Origin: Isoetes taiwanensis
Taxonomy: Eukaryota > Streptophyta > Lycopodiopsida > Isoetales > Isoetaceae
DNA: 64,000 nt
NCBI GenBank assembly: GCA_021234155.1
Contig: JAJEKV010000171.1
Span: forward strand, 973,653-1,037,652
Direction: 5' to 3'
Position 1 is the stretch's first letter, and the number at the start of each line of letters is the position of its first letter. A program made the translations under genes and the position numbers. Of the stretch, positions 11,401 to 20,049 are shown piece after piece. Below the pieces are notes generated by a model, which saw only the letters and a program-made list of their open reading frames with translations, was not told the DNA's origin and did not search any database.

Positions 11401-13170
11401 CTAATATGGGGTATTACCAAAGATCCCGGACAATGTGTGCGGAGGTTGGAGCATAACCGATGCGTGGCACTTTGCGTGGGTGAAAAAGAGGGGTTGCTCA
11501 GTTTCATCCAGCCAGAGGTTGCTTCATGACAAAAGTGTACATCAACAGGAGTTGCGGGAGGTGCAAAGATCCGAAAAGTGATCAACACGTTGGATTCGAT
11601 TGCAAGGAGCCGTAAAGGTCAAGCAAAAGACCGGCCCGGTCCTGATCAAGAGTCATTTCTCCCCAAGGATCAAAGATATTCGGGTAGGATGACAGAGGCG
11701 CACTTCAGTGGAGCCCGAACTTGATAAATATTCCGAGCTTCTTCCGAATGCGGTTCCGAGAGAGGGGTTCCGCATGTTCAACGAAATGATCCCCGCCATG
11801 GAATAAATTACTACTCTTATATTTTCGTGTAGCCAAAATAGGTTTAGCTAAACTACCTTCAAATTGGGGCTAGAAGTTTCTAACACATGGCTAAACTAAA
11901 TGGTTTTTTTTCCATCACAGCTTTCTTGCTTTTGGCTAAACTTTCACAAAATAGAAAGGTAAATTTTAGCCATTACACTATAGTAATTCAAAAAAATCCA
12001 AGCATTTTGGCAAAGACATTGAATTTATTGTAAATAGATAGATCAAAAGACAAACATACATGAACATGTTCAAAAACCTAAAAAAAAGGGACTACATTGT
12101 TCCTTTTCCTCTAATGCTTCAACTTTGTACTTGGAACAAGAAAGAAAGTGGGAAAAAAAAAGAAAAATATAAAACCTATTTGAAATTTATTAAAGTTAGT
12201 ACATACATTGTTGTTGAATTTCTAAGCTAATCTATCCATTTTTCCAAGCCCACTCTATCTTATGTTTAGCTAATCGATGTCCCGATGGATATATCCGAGG
12301 TAAAGGTTTGGCTATTCAACCTAAAACTCACTTGGGCAAAAAAAAATTGGGCTAAAATTTTCTTCGTTTTGGGCATTTTTTTCCATTTACTTTAGCCGCT
12401 TTTTCTTGCAAAACTGCTACAAAATAGCCATTTGGCTAACCTTAGCCGTTATTTTATTCCATGGATCCCGCCCGCTTGCAAGTCCATGGTGGCATTGAGA
12501 TGACCATCATTGATGACTAACCGTCCGCGGCCCAAGAATGGATACTCTTTGCCCGGCGGAGAAAAGGTCTCCACAGCCAACATTTCATAGTCACCGGATC
12601 TTCGCCAAACTTTCCAAACTCCAAATTCCATGGGGAAGCGGAGATCACCGATGTTGATGTGAAGAAGAGGTGTGACGCTTTGAGGTCGCGTGATATGGCC
12701 ATTAGCCAACTTGATGTCATATGGGGCACGAAAGAGTTGTGTGATGCCCATTTGTTTGCGCGAGTTTATCCGTGATGAGATTGATTGCGCTACCTCCATC
12801 TATTTGAACATGGTTGACTTTGCGATTACCCACCGTGGCATGGACCGTGGGTGTAGAGGTAGCCACAGCCCCCAACTAAAACAGTTGGGAGTGGTAATCT
12901 GGTCCTTTGAGAGCGTGACGTAGTTTCAAAATGGTTGCCAAGCTTAAAGGAATTTTGATCTTGGCTAGCTCCTCTTGGAGTTCTAGAGGCACATGAGAAA
13001 AAAGGATCTGCATGGGTTCCACCGGTGCTTTGAGTGCGTGGTAGTGAAGCAAGAACTTTTTTGAGTAAGTCAACCTCGCAGCAATATTTGGGATACGCCC
13101 AGAGCGTGGAGGTTGAGATGTGGAAGGTGTATCTTGTCTTTGTTGAGCTCGGTGGTGGCATGAACATTTG
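11401..13170 (-). pseudogene. Protease and RT-connection region of element A, split by MITE
   Basis: Lies between the gag zinc knuckle and RT. The minus frame 12799-12449 contains APYDIKLANGHI and FPFLGRG-like segments and matches the minus-strand block 35300-35560 of element B, where a retroviral-type aspartic protease and linker are expected. The catalytic Asp-Thr/Ser-Gly triad could not be read because of frameshifts. A 650-bp AT-rich insert (11803-12452) splits this region. Confidence 0.55.
11803..12452. mobile_element. MITE-like insertion with TTAGCC/GGCTAA subterminal motifs
   Basis: AT-rich DNA with no ORF, flanked on both sides by CCATGG (a possible 6-bp target duplication, though it is itself a palindrome). 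The ends are AATAAA... and ...TTTTATT, a short inverted repeat. GGCTAAA or its complement recurs at least ten times near both ends, such as GTAGCCAAAATAGG at the left and ATAGCCATTTGGCTAA at the right. Element B lacks it at the same place (35337-35370). Repeated subterminal motifs suggest a non-autonomous DNA transposon (hAT or CACTA type), but the superfamily is not proven. Confidence 0.65.
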
Positions 13171-15048
13171 CCAATGTAGCGCCTTCCGCAGCCTGCATGA
13201 GGTTCAAAATGCTTTGGCGAACTTTTGGCATGACATGTGGCATGAGCTTCTCCAAGTCAGTGCAAAGTGAACCTTTTTTTTCGTCCGCGATGAGGAATGG
13301 TGTCAACCGCAAAGGCAAAAGCGTGCCATTGAATAATGGTCAAGGGACGCGGATGCCTTGGTCCGGCGTGAAACTAAACCAACCCAATTTGACGGCCGGA
13401 TCGGAGGATTAAGTGCCCGAAAAATTTCCTCTTGTGCTTGTTGATCCAGCTGAGGTTGATTTGCTTGGAGCTGGTTGATAGCGTGATTCTTTGAGGCTCT
13501 TGGTGGCTTCTTAAGAACTGGTCTCGCCTTGTTTGCCATTAGCAATCCGTAGTTGGTAAGCCGTGAGGCGACCGATGTGGTCTGATTTGTGCCGAAGCCG
13601 TATCTGAACTTGTGGAAGTTGAGGACACGCCGCGGGTGGTATGACCCCATTCTTGACAAAGGATAACACCGAGCTTTAGAAGGATCAAAAGGAGGACGGG
13701 GTTGGATCCCCGTTGTTGCCCCGCTTCTTTGATAGAGTTGAGTGGGTTGCACCCGGCGGTGGCTGCTGATAGTGCGATTGTTGCTTTGAGGTGTGGTTTG
13801 CACTTGATAAACCATTTTGTTGCGAATCCGTGTGGGATGAGTGCGAGTGCACTCTTCCGTGGCATGATTGCACATGTTGCATCGCTTGCAATGAGGCGGG
13901 CCATTGGTGGAGTTGCACTCATTTGCCAAATGGCCTTGGTATTTGCAAATATGGCACCGATCTCGGACTAGCGGTGGATTAAGCGTGTTGAGGCTGAACA
14001 GCCGCTTGTGGAACCATGACGAGTGGAATGAGCGGGAGCTCTTGAAGAGCCACGCCTCGGGAGGAAACATTGACTAGTGATTGACAGTGTCGATAGCCCG
14101 CTCCAAAGTCTTGGGGCGCAGTATTCCGTCATGAGTCGAATAGCCGGAGGAAGTCCTTGGAGAAACCAGACCAAAACTCGCTCGGTGGGGGTACTCCTTG
14201 AGCTTACTTAGCGGAATATGAAGTCGATCCGCAAAATCCCGCGGAGACTCGCGGGCTCTTGTTGAAGTTCATTGAGTTGCTTGAGATGAAGTTGATCATC
14301 ATCCGTGGTCCCATAATGAGACGAAAGCAGTTCTCATTTCTACCGATTTGTTTCCAATGGCTTTGTTGGACATGAGCCATTGATGAGGAGAGCCACCTTG
14401 AGGTGGTGGAAAAGATGTGGAATTTCGGTTGAGGTTGCGCATGACCATTTAGGACAGCTAGAGCCTCAAATTCTTCCATGTGGGCCCGAGCACTTTGGTC
14501 TAAGGGTTTGCCTTCGTGTTGCCAAAGGTGGGATAAGTCGGGTTCAGTCCGAAAGGTAGATGTGAAAGTGCTTTTGGCTGGACAGAACAAAGATAGTGAG
14601 GATATTGAGGTTGAGTTGGATGTGGCATGGTGCCCGGACCCCGATGAAGGGGGTGATAGCGGTTGAGAAACCGGGTAGGCTGGAGCATTGGTTTTGAGAT
14701 CCGTAAGGTTGTAAAACAGAAGGGCAAAGGGGAAACGTAGGGAAAGGATATTCTGGGTAGGCGCAAAAGGAGACGGTGGATATCCTTGCCCACCCGGGGA
14801 GATGATGGTTGTGAAGGAAGAGGCGATGGCCTTGAAGAATGATGGATGTAGGCATGTTCAGGGGTATGAAAGTGTCTGGTTGAGAAGGTTGAGCCCGATA
14901 AGACTCCCCGATAGTGATGAGGGGATGAGGTTGTGAGCAATGTTTGCACGCTTTGGGAACTGGGACGAGGCAGACGAGGGGTTGGTGGCGATCGGGCCCT
15001 AGGCCCAAGATGGCCTCCCTCTATGTCATCACCTTGAGATCCATACAT
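13171..15048 (-). pseudogene. Gag of element A with CCHC zinc knuckle
   Basis: Gag capsid/nucleocapsid polyprotein on the minus strand. A Pro/Ser/His-rich N-terminus begins at ATG 15048. The capsid-like segment follows (TYPTFGNTK, RAHMEEFEALAVLNG near 14550-14440). The zinc knuckle CHICKYQGHLANEC (C-x2-C-x4-H-x4-C pattern) lies near 13960-13915, with a second Cys-rich motif directly after it. The plus-strand gag of element B (21880-22860) shares the same words, including HMEEFEALAVL and CHICKYQGHLANEC. The sequence around 13475-13480 (TATCAA on the minus strand) is the intact counterpart of the site where transposon F inserted in element B. Confidence 0.85.
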
Positions 15049-15182
15049 GTCGCGAAACAGTTTCCGGACGATGGCGCTCCAAGCGAGAGGCGTCTGAGAA
15101 AGGAGTTCTTCCGGGCGTGAAATTTGGGGTGAACATGGCGGCGAAAGAAAGTAGGATGGAATCGGACCGCGGCGCGCGGCAG

Positions 15183-15767
15183 TGTTTGGGGTCCAGGTTG
15201 GGAACTCTGGAAGACAGCCCTCCGTGAGGACCCGTGGATCTAACAGAGAGAGTCCGGGGGACTATGTCACGGAGGATTTGCAAGAAGAGAAGAAGAAGAA
15301 GAAAAAAGAACAAATGAGAGGAAAACGATAAGCTTCCTTTGATATCAATGATGAACATACATGAGCTCTTAATAGAGAGAAAAACCGAAAGGAGACAAGA
15401 CTCAAAACTCATCTAGCCATCATATGCTAGCTCTACTCATATATATAGTACAATGGCCTTGGGCCCAATATAGACACTCGACCGATCTCGGTGCCGACTC
15501 GGAAGGAGGCCCCGATTCTGAGAATGTTGGCGGTGCCTCTTTAAATGCCTAGAATCACGCTGACGCCGACACGGGCGTGATGGGGTCATCACTTGTCCGA
15601 AACGGCATTCTGTTGATTCGGGACGCAGGCTTTGACTGCGTGGTCCGCCGCTTGGTCTTCTGCCGAGCCTTTGACGGCCGACCCGGTGGCAATCGGGAGA
15701 TCCTTGAGCTTGACACAGTCAGCGTCAGAGCATGAATAGTCCCGCACGGGGAGGCACAGGACTAACA
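15183..15767 (-). repeat. 5' LTR of element A
   Basis: 585-bp repeat with TGTTAGT...CCCCAAACA termini, homologous to 493-1078. A TATATATA run at about 15440-15450 is a plausible promoter TATA box for minus-strand transcription. The primer-binding site just after it (15182 downward) is CG-rich and I could not assign it to a tRNA. Confidence 0.9.
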
Positions 15768-15772
15768 AAGAT
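15768..15772. repeat. Right target-site duplication (AAGAT) of element A
   Basis: Exact copy of 488-492, flanking the other LTR of element A. The sequence beyond it belongs to the older host element D. Confidence 0.85.
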
Positions 15773-15876
15773 ATCAAAAGACATTTAGAATGCAATTCAA
15801 AAGATCTTATATTTTTATTGATATATAGCGATATATATTAACTTAATACAATAGTTATGATTTCCATTACATAAAT

Positions 15877-17004
15877 TTACTGATGGGATGGGTGATCCTC
15901 AAGGAATTTCTTCACTTGGCTAAAATCTACCGCACGTCCCAAGTTCCTGGAGTATGTCCCTCGATGATCCCCCTGATGGCAAATGCTAGCTCTTCCACCC
16001 GCCTCTATCTGGAGGTATGAGCTCTCTTTATTCGCCAACCTACCTTGTCGAAGGTGGGGTACCGCAAAGTCGAAAATGCCCAAGGCTGTTTTCCGCTTCA
16101 CCAAAATGACATGGTCGACTTTTTCTGATAGCCGTGTGTGCATGCCAAATCCCGAAAGTGCTACTAGCATCTGCCAAGACTTCCTCTCCTCCGGGCTGAA
16201 GCTTGTGAAATATTATTATTCTACCGTCCGTTAGGAGCGGAAGATAATATTTTGAGTGCTGCTCCCCATCTCCCCGCGTTCTCTGAGGTACCCCCCTCGT
16301 GCCTTGATGCATACTTGATAACCCAAGTACTTGAACTAATTCCTTGTAATCCCGAAGAGCGTTAGTACACTTGTCAAGTTTGTGGCTCTCCTTGGAATTT
16401 TGATACTTGTTCTTGTGAAGAAGAAGACTCCCTTGAAGTACTCTTGTTGTCTTCCCCTTATTCCCATGCTCTCTTGGAGCGCTATAAATTCTTCCTCTGT
16501 AGGCAGTTGTTCTTTCGTCATCATGCCCCTGATAGTGCTATAGGCTTCGGATATCCCGACATGGTGTGTCCCGTATGTAGCCGCCTCTCGATTTGCACCG
16601 AAAGTCTTCCGTTTCTTGGTCGATGAAGTCTTCTAAATCCGGCGTTGCCGTGAAAGGTGAAGGAGTTCGTCGACGCGGTAGCCCTCGGCCCCTCGCATTC
16701 GGCAGGTTTTTGATGTCGTTCAGCAACAAGTATTCTTGGCCTTCGACTATGATCGGGTGCTAGACTTGTTATTCCCACCATTGGTTGTGCAATCCTCGGG
16801 GTGGTCCCGCATTTCCAGCGGGTGATGTCTTGTTCTCGCTTCACGGCGTTCCTCCTCTGGGTCCACATCCATGTCATCCTCACTTTCCTGCTCGGAGTCC
16901 TCACTTTCTTCGGATGCTTCTGCTATGGTCTGTTCATACTCAGCGAAGAGGTCGCTCGCCAGCTTTCTTTGCTGCGTCCCAAGGGTGTGATCTCAAGTGG
17001 CTGA
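15877..17004 (-). pseudogene. Acidic-N-terminal hypothetical protein of element D, frameshifted
   Basis: Coding-like minus-strand sequence in three frames. The N-terminal segment near 16960-16850 is strongly acidic (EQTIAEASEESEDSEQESED, then more Asp/Glu). It is followed by a Pro/Arg/Thr linker (near 16760-16620), a segment MMTKEQLPTEEEFIALQE (16524 downward), then a mixed alpha/beta-looking C-terminal domain (16290-15877) ending in VKKFLEDHPSHQ. No family was recognised. A long acidic tract next to an H3-like gene is reminiscent of histone chaperones, but that is only an analogy. It ends about 105 bases before the A insertion. An AT-rich tail without coding potential lies at 15773-15876. 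Confidence 0.45.
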
Positions 17005-17206
17005 ATTGATGGTTCGCCTACTACGGTTTCGGCCCTATAGACTAGATATAGCGCTAAGGCTGTGTTGTAAGAATTTTTTTTTTTCTATTCATGGTTAGGG
17101 TCATGTAGCGTAAGCGGTTGGTTCGGGTTTTTGCAATACTTTGGCAATGTTGGGTACATGACTAAAAGGCCTTTGGTACAAAGTACCCTATGCATGGCGG
17201 TATTTC

Positions 17207-17452
17207 TTGCAAGCTAGAACTACTTTCTCTTCAATTCTTTTTGGGACTTGCTGGTGGAAGGGATTGGAGGATTGGAGTTCAGGGTTGCCGACAAGTCAAA
17301 TTCTTTTGAAAGACTTGGAATACTATGTTAACATCTACCTCAAAGAATGTGGGGAGAGGCGCCAACCGATGAAGGACTCTGTAGCCATGGCGAGGGAGCT
17401 TCTTGCTGCTATCAAACAGAACTGGGAGCCGGAGGAAGCCGAGACGCCTTGA
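17207..17452 (+). CDS. Small ORF of uncertain reality, antisense to element D genes
   Basis: Plus-strand ORF of 81 residues whose second half is helical and amphipathic, with a charged end. On the opposite strand an overlapping 63-codon frame (17470-17279) starts just downstream of a TATA-like CTATATATA. Only one of the two is likely to be real, and element polarity favours the minus strand. A faint resemblance to the last helix of a histone fold was considered and not accepted. Confidence 0.2.
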   Translation: MQARTTFSSILFGTCWWKGLEDWSSGLPTSQILLKDLEYYVNIYLKECGERRQPMKDSVAMARELLAAIKQNWEPEEAETP

Positions 17453-17479
17453 GCGCAGAGCAATTCTCATAGTTGTGGT

Positions 17480-17545
17480 TTAGGGGTTATGAGGGTATAT
17501 ATAGGGAATTTGTACCCTAAAATTTTTAGGGTTTCTATAACTCTT
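17480..17545 (-). promoter_or_regulatory. Possible second internal promoter of element D
   Basis: The minus strand reads ACCCTAAAAATTTTAGGGT followed by CCCTATATATA and, about 35 bases later, an ATG at 17470. The H3-like gene upstream has a comparable arrangement (AACCCTAAAATTTAAACCC then CTATAAATTA). The shared layout suggests internal TATA promoters, unusual for an LTR element that normally uses one genomic transcript. Confidence 0.35.
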
Positions 17546-17683
17546 GATATTTGGGATGAAGGCTGATGTTTCTAGGTTAATTTGAAGCTAGAAGTGGCTT
17601 GTCTACAGTTTTAGGGTTCTAATGCAACAATTTTTGGCCAATTTGGATATGTGTAGCTCAAGTTATGGACCTGAAGGAAGGTG

Positions 17684-17749
17684 CCTCTAAGAGTGCGCGA
17701 GGGGGGTGTTAGGTTGGGACCTAAGTGGCCTCTGGCGCACTCTTGGAGG
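17684..17749. repeat. Hairpin module 1 of element D (downstream of H3-like gene)
   Basis: A 66-bp dyad. The outer arms CCTCTAAGAGTGCGC and GCGCACTCTTGGAGG enclose an inner inverted pair TTAGGT...ACCTAA. It begins about 150 bases after the stop codon of the H3-like gene. In element E a homologous module (40473) lies about 144 bases after the H3-like stop. Directly beyond it both loci share CATAACTTGAGCTACA. Confidence 0.85.
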
Positions 17750-17898
17750 TGTTGGCCAAAATGTCGCATTTGCTCCAGATCTAATACTCTACCTAATGAA
17801 ATACACATTTTTAAACGACTATATATCTTTATTATTCAAAATTGGCCACACTTTACATATATAAGCCTGTTAGTTACAAAAAAAAGATAGCTTGTCTT

Positions 17899-19080
17899 CT
17901 ATTTATCTGTCCTCTTGATATATTTGGCTAGCTTCATATCCTTTGGTTGAAGTGTGACCCTTTTTGCATGGAGCATGCACGCCAGTGAATCCTCGAAGTG
18001 TTGCACTACTTCCATCTCTGGCGCTTCTTGTAAAAGCGGTAACATGTTGTTAGTTACTAAGCTTGTTGGGGTCGAACTCCCACAAGATTTCTCGGACGAA
18101 CCTCCGGAATCTTTGCTCTCCGATTAGAAATCCGTAGCTCCTTTGGAAGTGGCGGATTTCTCTCGAACTTCTTGCAAAAGGGAGTCTTGAGATCTCCCTC
18201 ATAGGCTTCTTGGGGGTTACGGCAGTTCGGTGGGGGGTTTGAGCCGAATGCTTCGAGTTGGCCGCCTCCTTCGACAAATTTGACCCCTGTTTGCTTCGTA
18301 ATAGGCTGCATTATCATCATGCATCTTCTTGTATATCGTATATTCATATGACTCCTTTTTGTACCTCCTCTCGGGCCCTAAAGTGTACGAGTCCCGGGTC
18401 TGTTTTGGTTGCCTTCTTTCCAGCTGCTTTTTCTGCGTCAAGTCTCTTTGCTTCTTGCCATTCCAAAAATGGTGGGGAAACTTGGTAGGTCAATCAACAG
18501 GTGTCTCTGCCGGGGCTGGTAGGGAGTGGTTCTTCCTCCCGGGGTTCATCCGCATCGTGGGGCGAGGGTTAGGCTGCTTTGTGAAGATTCTCCGGTTCAG
18601 AAACACCGCCTCAAGAAGTCCAAACATCGCCAATATCTTCTGGCGAGGGATGGAGGTTGTTAAGCCCTCGCTTGTCTCGTTTATGACTCACGCCGTCGAG
18701 GTCCTCCTCTTCTTAGGCCCGGTTCTTCTTCATCATTACCCTTTTTCCCTTTTCGGATCGGGCTCCTCCCTATTCTTGGTCCTCTGCTCTTCGCCATTGG
18801 TCATCCTCCGCCTCTGCAACTTCTTCATCCGCTTTCCTTCTCCCTTCTCCTCCTTTCTCTTGGCCCTTTCTTCCCTTCTCCTTGCCTTTTCTTCTTTCTT
18901 CCTGGCCTTTTCTTCTTTCCTGCGCCTCTTTTCCAAGTTCCTATAATACCTAGGCCGCCTCTCCATGTCAGCCTTCAGTTTCTCGTCAGCATCTTTAAGC
19001 TTCTGTTCGGCGGCGAGTACTTGGGCGCTGGGCTTATCATCCTTCCTGGGTTTGCGGGCGGTCTGTTTTGTCCTAGCCAT
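17899..19080 (-). pseudogene. Histone H3-like protein with intact ARTKQTARK tail and inserted charged linker
   Basis: The ATG at 19080-19078 opens MARTKQTARKPRKDD, identical to canonical H3 through Lys9. Then comes a roughly 80-residue Lys/Arg/Glu coiled coil (RKEEKARKKEEKARRREER, near 18930-18850) in place of the normal short tail, and an acidic Pro-rich middle in several frames (18740-18440). The H3 core follows from 18277: KKPMR...REIRHFQRS...FLI...FRRFVREI...EF matches the H3 alphaN-alpha1 spacing, and after a one-base frame change LLQEAPEMEVVQHFEDS and HAKRVTLQPKDMKLAKYI match alpha2-alpha3. Total length is about 394 codons, against 136 for H3. A TATA-like CTATAAATTA lies at 19192-19183. 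Frame breaks at about 18740, 18440, 18280 and 18065 may be mutation or consensus error. The gene sits just after the PBS, in the gag position. Confidence 0.85.
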
Positions 19081-19182
19081 TGTATAGCAGCGTTGAATTC
19101 GGAGCAGGGCGCCAGAAGATCGGCTATCGGAAGGAGCTCGCAGAATCGCTTGAGAAACCCTAGAAAATGAGCCTACGTCCCG

Positions 19183-19192
19183 TAATTTATAG
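19183..19192 (-). promoter_or_regulatory. TATA-like box of the H3-like gene
   Basis: CTATAAATTA on the minus strand, about 103 bases upstream of the MARTKQ start codon and preceded by AACCCTAAAATTTAAACCC. Spacing is suitable for a polymerase II TATA box with a leader of about 70 bases. Confidence 0.45.
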
Positions 19193-19301
19193 GGTTTAAA
19201 TTTTAGGGTTCGGTCGAATTGGCCATCTTGTTGGTTTGCTGGCAAAACTCTCCCCACCTTGAACCAAAGTGGAGTCTTCTTCAGTCGTTTTCTCCCGAAC
19301 C

Positions 19302-19368
19302 CCTCCAAGAGTGCGCGAGAAGGGGGTTAGGTTCGGACCTAACTGTGCCCTGGCGCACCCTTAGAGGT
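19302..19368. repeat. Hairpin module 2 of element D
   Basis: Outer arms CCTCCAAGAGTGCGC and GCGCACCCTTAGAGG with the inner pair TTAGGTTCGGACCTAA. First of three copies upstream of the H3-like gene, spaced about 213 bp apart. Confidence 0.85.
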
Positions 19369-19513
19369 GTTGTACTTTTCTGCCTTAAATGTATCTAATT
19401 TATACTAATGAATATGCATTTCCCACTAATGTAAGCATTCTAAGCTCGATTCTACCATTTATTTTACACTTTGAGTTAGTTTTGAGCAGTTTATTAAGTC
19501 ACTTTTAGGGGAC

Positions 19514-19580
19514 CCCTCCAAGAGTGCGCGAGAAGGGTGTTAGGTCGTGACCTAACTATGCTCTGGCGCACTCTTAGAGG
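19514..19580. repeat. Hairpin module 3 of element D
   Basis: Outer arms CCTCCAAGAGTGCGC and GCGCACTCTTAGAGG with the inner pair TTAGGTCGTGACCTAA. Starts 212 bp from module 2. Confidence 0.85.
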
Positions 19581-19727
19581 TGCTGCTCTAAGTTGACTTT
19601 TATTTAGTGTTTTTCTGTGTTTTAACATACAATGTTAACTAATTCGAATTTTTTAGATGGAATTTCATCTTTTATTTTACCATTTGGGGTACCTATGGCC
19701 GAGTTCTAGGGTTCACATGGGGTGACC

Positions 19728-19793
19728 CCTCTAAGAGTGCGCGAGAGACCCATTAGGTCTGGACCTAATATGCTCCTGGCGCACCCTTGGAGG
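19728..19793. repeat. Hairpin module 4 of element D
   Basis: Outer arms CCTCTAAGAGTGCGC and GCGCACCCTTGGAGG with the inner pair TTAGGTCTGGACCTAA. Starts 214 bp from module 3. The sequence between modules is AT-rich and does not repeat well, so only the dyads are conserved. Confidence 0.85.
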
Positions 19794-20036
19794 TGTCGGC
19801 CGAAAGTGCCCGAAATTTAGTAGGCTCTCTTAGGTGCTTTTCTTCTATTTGTTCTATCTTACTTATGTTCTCTAATTATCCTAATCCTAGATAATTGCTA
19901 ACTCTACCCCGGGAAGAAAAATTTTCCCGCTACTCGAGGTTTGTGCTTGGGCTTTTATCTCCAAGACTGAATGTCTAGATTAGTTAGTTCCTATAGGGTT
20001 TCGGTCAGTGCTCGATCCTGGTCTGCCAAGATCAGG

Positions 20037-20048
20037 GCTCTGATACCA
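20037..20048 (-). promoter_or_regulatory. Primer-binding site of element D (tRNA-iMet)
   Basis: The minus strand reads TGGTATCAGAGC, the standard plant initiator-tRNA-Met complement, one base after the LTR end CCGTCACA. It fixes the polarity of element D and marks 21602-20050 as its 5' LTR. Confidence 0.9.
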
Positions 20049-20049
20049 T

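Larger units (their letters stand above)
493..15767 (-). mobile_element. Element A: full-length Ty3/gypsy LTR retrotransposon with extra 3' ORF
   Basis: Minus-strand order is 5' LTR (15767-15183), gag with a CCHC zinc knuckle, protease region, RT, RNase H, integrase, an additional long ORF, a polypurine tract and 3' LTR (1078-493). The order RT-RNase H-integrase marks Ty3/gypsy. Two later insertions interrupt it: a LINE (about 1303-4806) and a MITE-like element (about 11803-12452). Without these it is about 11.1 kb. Every gene is frameshifted. Element B at 21603-39489 is a relative that shows the same gag and 3' ORF. The near-identical AT-rich LTR parts suggest recent insertion, in contrast to the frameshift load. 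Confidence 0.9.

Noticed and set aside
17207-17452. Histone H4 or H2B-like C-terminus on the plus strand
   Set aside because: Only a few hydrophobic positions of the last helix fit, the second helix is too short, and the strand is opposite to the element's genes.
17899-19080. Ordinary host histone H3 gene or pseudogene
   Set aside because: The linker is far too long, the fold is strongly diverged, and a second copy with the same LTR, PBS and hairpin context exists at 39490-40782.
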